The notes under the pieces were generated by a model, which saw only the letters and a program-made list of their open reading frames with translations, was not told the DNA's origin and searched no databases. A stretch of DNA of 6,004 bases. It comes from Gammaproteobacteria bacterium (GTDB lineage: Bacteria; Pseudomonadota; Gammaproteobacteria; CAJXQU01). Positions 5,340-6,004 of this stretch are shown one piece after another. The first letter of the stretch is position 1; the number at the start of each line of letters is the position of its first letter. The translations under genes were made by a program, and so were the position numbers. The stretch is taken from assembly GCA_026984275.1 (NCBI GenBank), contig JALSSM010000475.1, positions 1 through 6,004 of the forward strand. Direction: 5' to 3'.

Positions 5340-6004
5340 CTTTTGTTATTTCTTCACTTGGCCCCGGTGGCGCTGAACGAGTTATGACGACGATGGCTAA
5401 CGCCTGGAGCATGAAAGGCTGGCAAATTACTATTATTACGTTATCTGATTCCAAAAATGATTTTTATGAGTTGCATGAAAATATTCAACGAATTCCTTTA
5501 GATCAGATTGCAGATTCAAGCAATATTTTCCAGGCACTAAAAGAAAATATTAAAAGGATCTATCATCTTCGAAAGGCTTTGCATAAAAGTAAGCCAGATG
5601 TTGTTATCAGTTTTATCGATATAATTAATATACTGACATTAATCTCTGCAAAGGGACTTAAAGTTCCTGTGATTGTTTCTGAAAGAGCCGATCCCGGTAA
5701 GCATCAAATTGGACGACTTTGGAACGGATTAAGAAAAAAAACTTACCCAGGTTCTTCAGCACTTGTTGTTCAAGAAGAAAATGTAAGACAGTGGGCTTTA
5801 AGCCATTGGCATAACCTTAAAGTGCAGATCATTCACAACCCCATTCAGTTGGCCTTCAAAAATGATAAAGAAATTTCTTTACCACCCGGAAAATGGGTGA
5901 TGGCGATGGGCAGGCTTGTTGATCAAAAGGGATTCGATTTATTGATAAAGGCATTTGCCATGGCCGTAACGGATATACCTGAAGAATGGAATTTGCTTAT
6001 CATG
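5330..6004 (+). CDS. GT4-type glycosyltransferase, 3' end cut by window
   Basis: I translated this by hand from the ATG at 5330. It gives 225 residues with no stop before the right edge; full GT4 proteins are usually 350-400. It begins MRITFVISSLGPGGAERVMT, the N-terminal strand and glycine loop of GT-B fold family 4 enzymes (GGAERV 13-18). Then come KPDVVISFIDIINIL (88-102), VIVSERADP (114-122), VQIIHNPI (165-172, the interdomain linker hallmark) and MGRLVDQKGFDLLIKAF (193-209, the start of the C-terminal nucleotide-sugar domain). The later E-x7-E motif lies outside the window. It should transfer a sugar from a nucleotide donor to a lipid-linked acceptor at the cytoplasmic membrane face. Donor and acceptor cannot be told. 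The start overlaps the previous gene by 10 nt, with AAGGA (5321-5325) 4 nt upstream. The overlap and frame support co-transcription. Confidence 0.92.
   Translation, partial: MRITFVISSLGPGGAERVMTTMANAWSMKGWQITIITLSDSKNDFYELHENIQRIPLDQIADSSNIFQALKENIKRIYHLRKALHKSKPDVVISFIDIINILTLISAKGLKVPVIVSERADPGKHQIGRLWNGLRKKTYPGSSALVVQEENVRQWALSHWHNLKVQIIHNPIQLAFKNDKEISLPPGKWVMAMGRLVDQKGFDLLIKAFAMAVTDIPEEWNLLIM

Noticed and set aside
1..6004. Search for tRNA, insertion-sequence ends, CRISPR repeats or a defence system
   Set aside because: No direct-repeat arrays, transposase motifs, nuclease or helicase motifs were seen. Every substantial frame fits polysaccharide synthesis.

Overview
The window is part of a surface-polysaccharide (O-antigen, capsule or exopolysaccharide) biosynthesis locus. 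It consists of two divergent gene blocks that fire outward from one intergenic region at about 2373-2557. The protein families, short overlapping gene junctions, sigma70-like promoter elements and AT-leaning composition suggest a gammaproteobacterium, plausibly Enterobacterales. That placement is inference, because no taxon-specific marker such as galF, gnd or a tRNA lies in the window.

Left block, minus strand (1-2372): rfbB, rfbA and rfbC, running leftward. They make an activated 6-deoxyhexose precursor. RfbA joins glucose-1-phosphate to dTTP, RfbB dehydrates dTDP-glucose at C4/C6, and RfbC epimerises the 4-keto sugar at C3 and C5. Each junction is a 4-nt ATGA overlap, so the three genes are translationally coupled. 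The final reductase, rfbD/rmlD, is not in its common place between rfbB and rfbA. It must lie beyond the left edge or elsewhere, or the pathway ends differently. rfbC is cut by the left edge. A good extended -10 promoter precedes rfbB.

Right block, plus strand (2558-6004): a 456-residue MurJ/MviN-family membrane protein, probably the repeat-unit flippase; a TylF/MycF-type O-methyltransferase; a second class I SAM methyltransferase; and the first 225 residues of a GT4-type glycosyltransferase cut by the right edge. These genes are separated by 1 nt, 9 nt and a 10-nt overlap, which indicates one transcript.

Taken together, the left block supplies dTDP-4-keto-6-deoxy or dTDP-rhamnose sugar, and the right block assembles, methylates and exports a glycan. 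The less ordinary points are the MurJ-like protein standing in for a classical Wzx, with some of the residues that matter in lipid II-flipping MurJ apparently replaced; the two adjacent methyltransferases; and the lack of a JUMPstart/ops element in the divergent control region. No RNA genes, mobile elements, CRISPR arrays or convincing terminators were seen. The longest stretch without a gene is the 185-nt divergent region.
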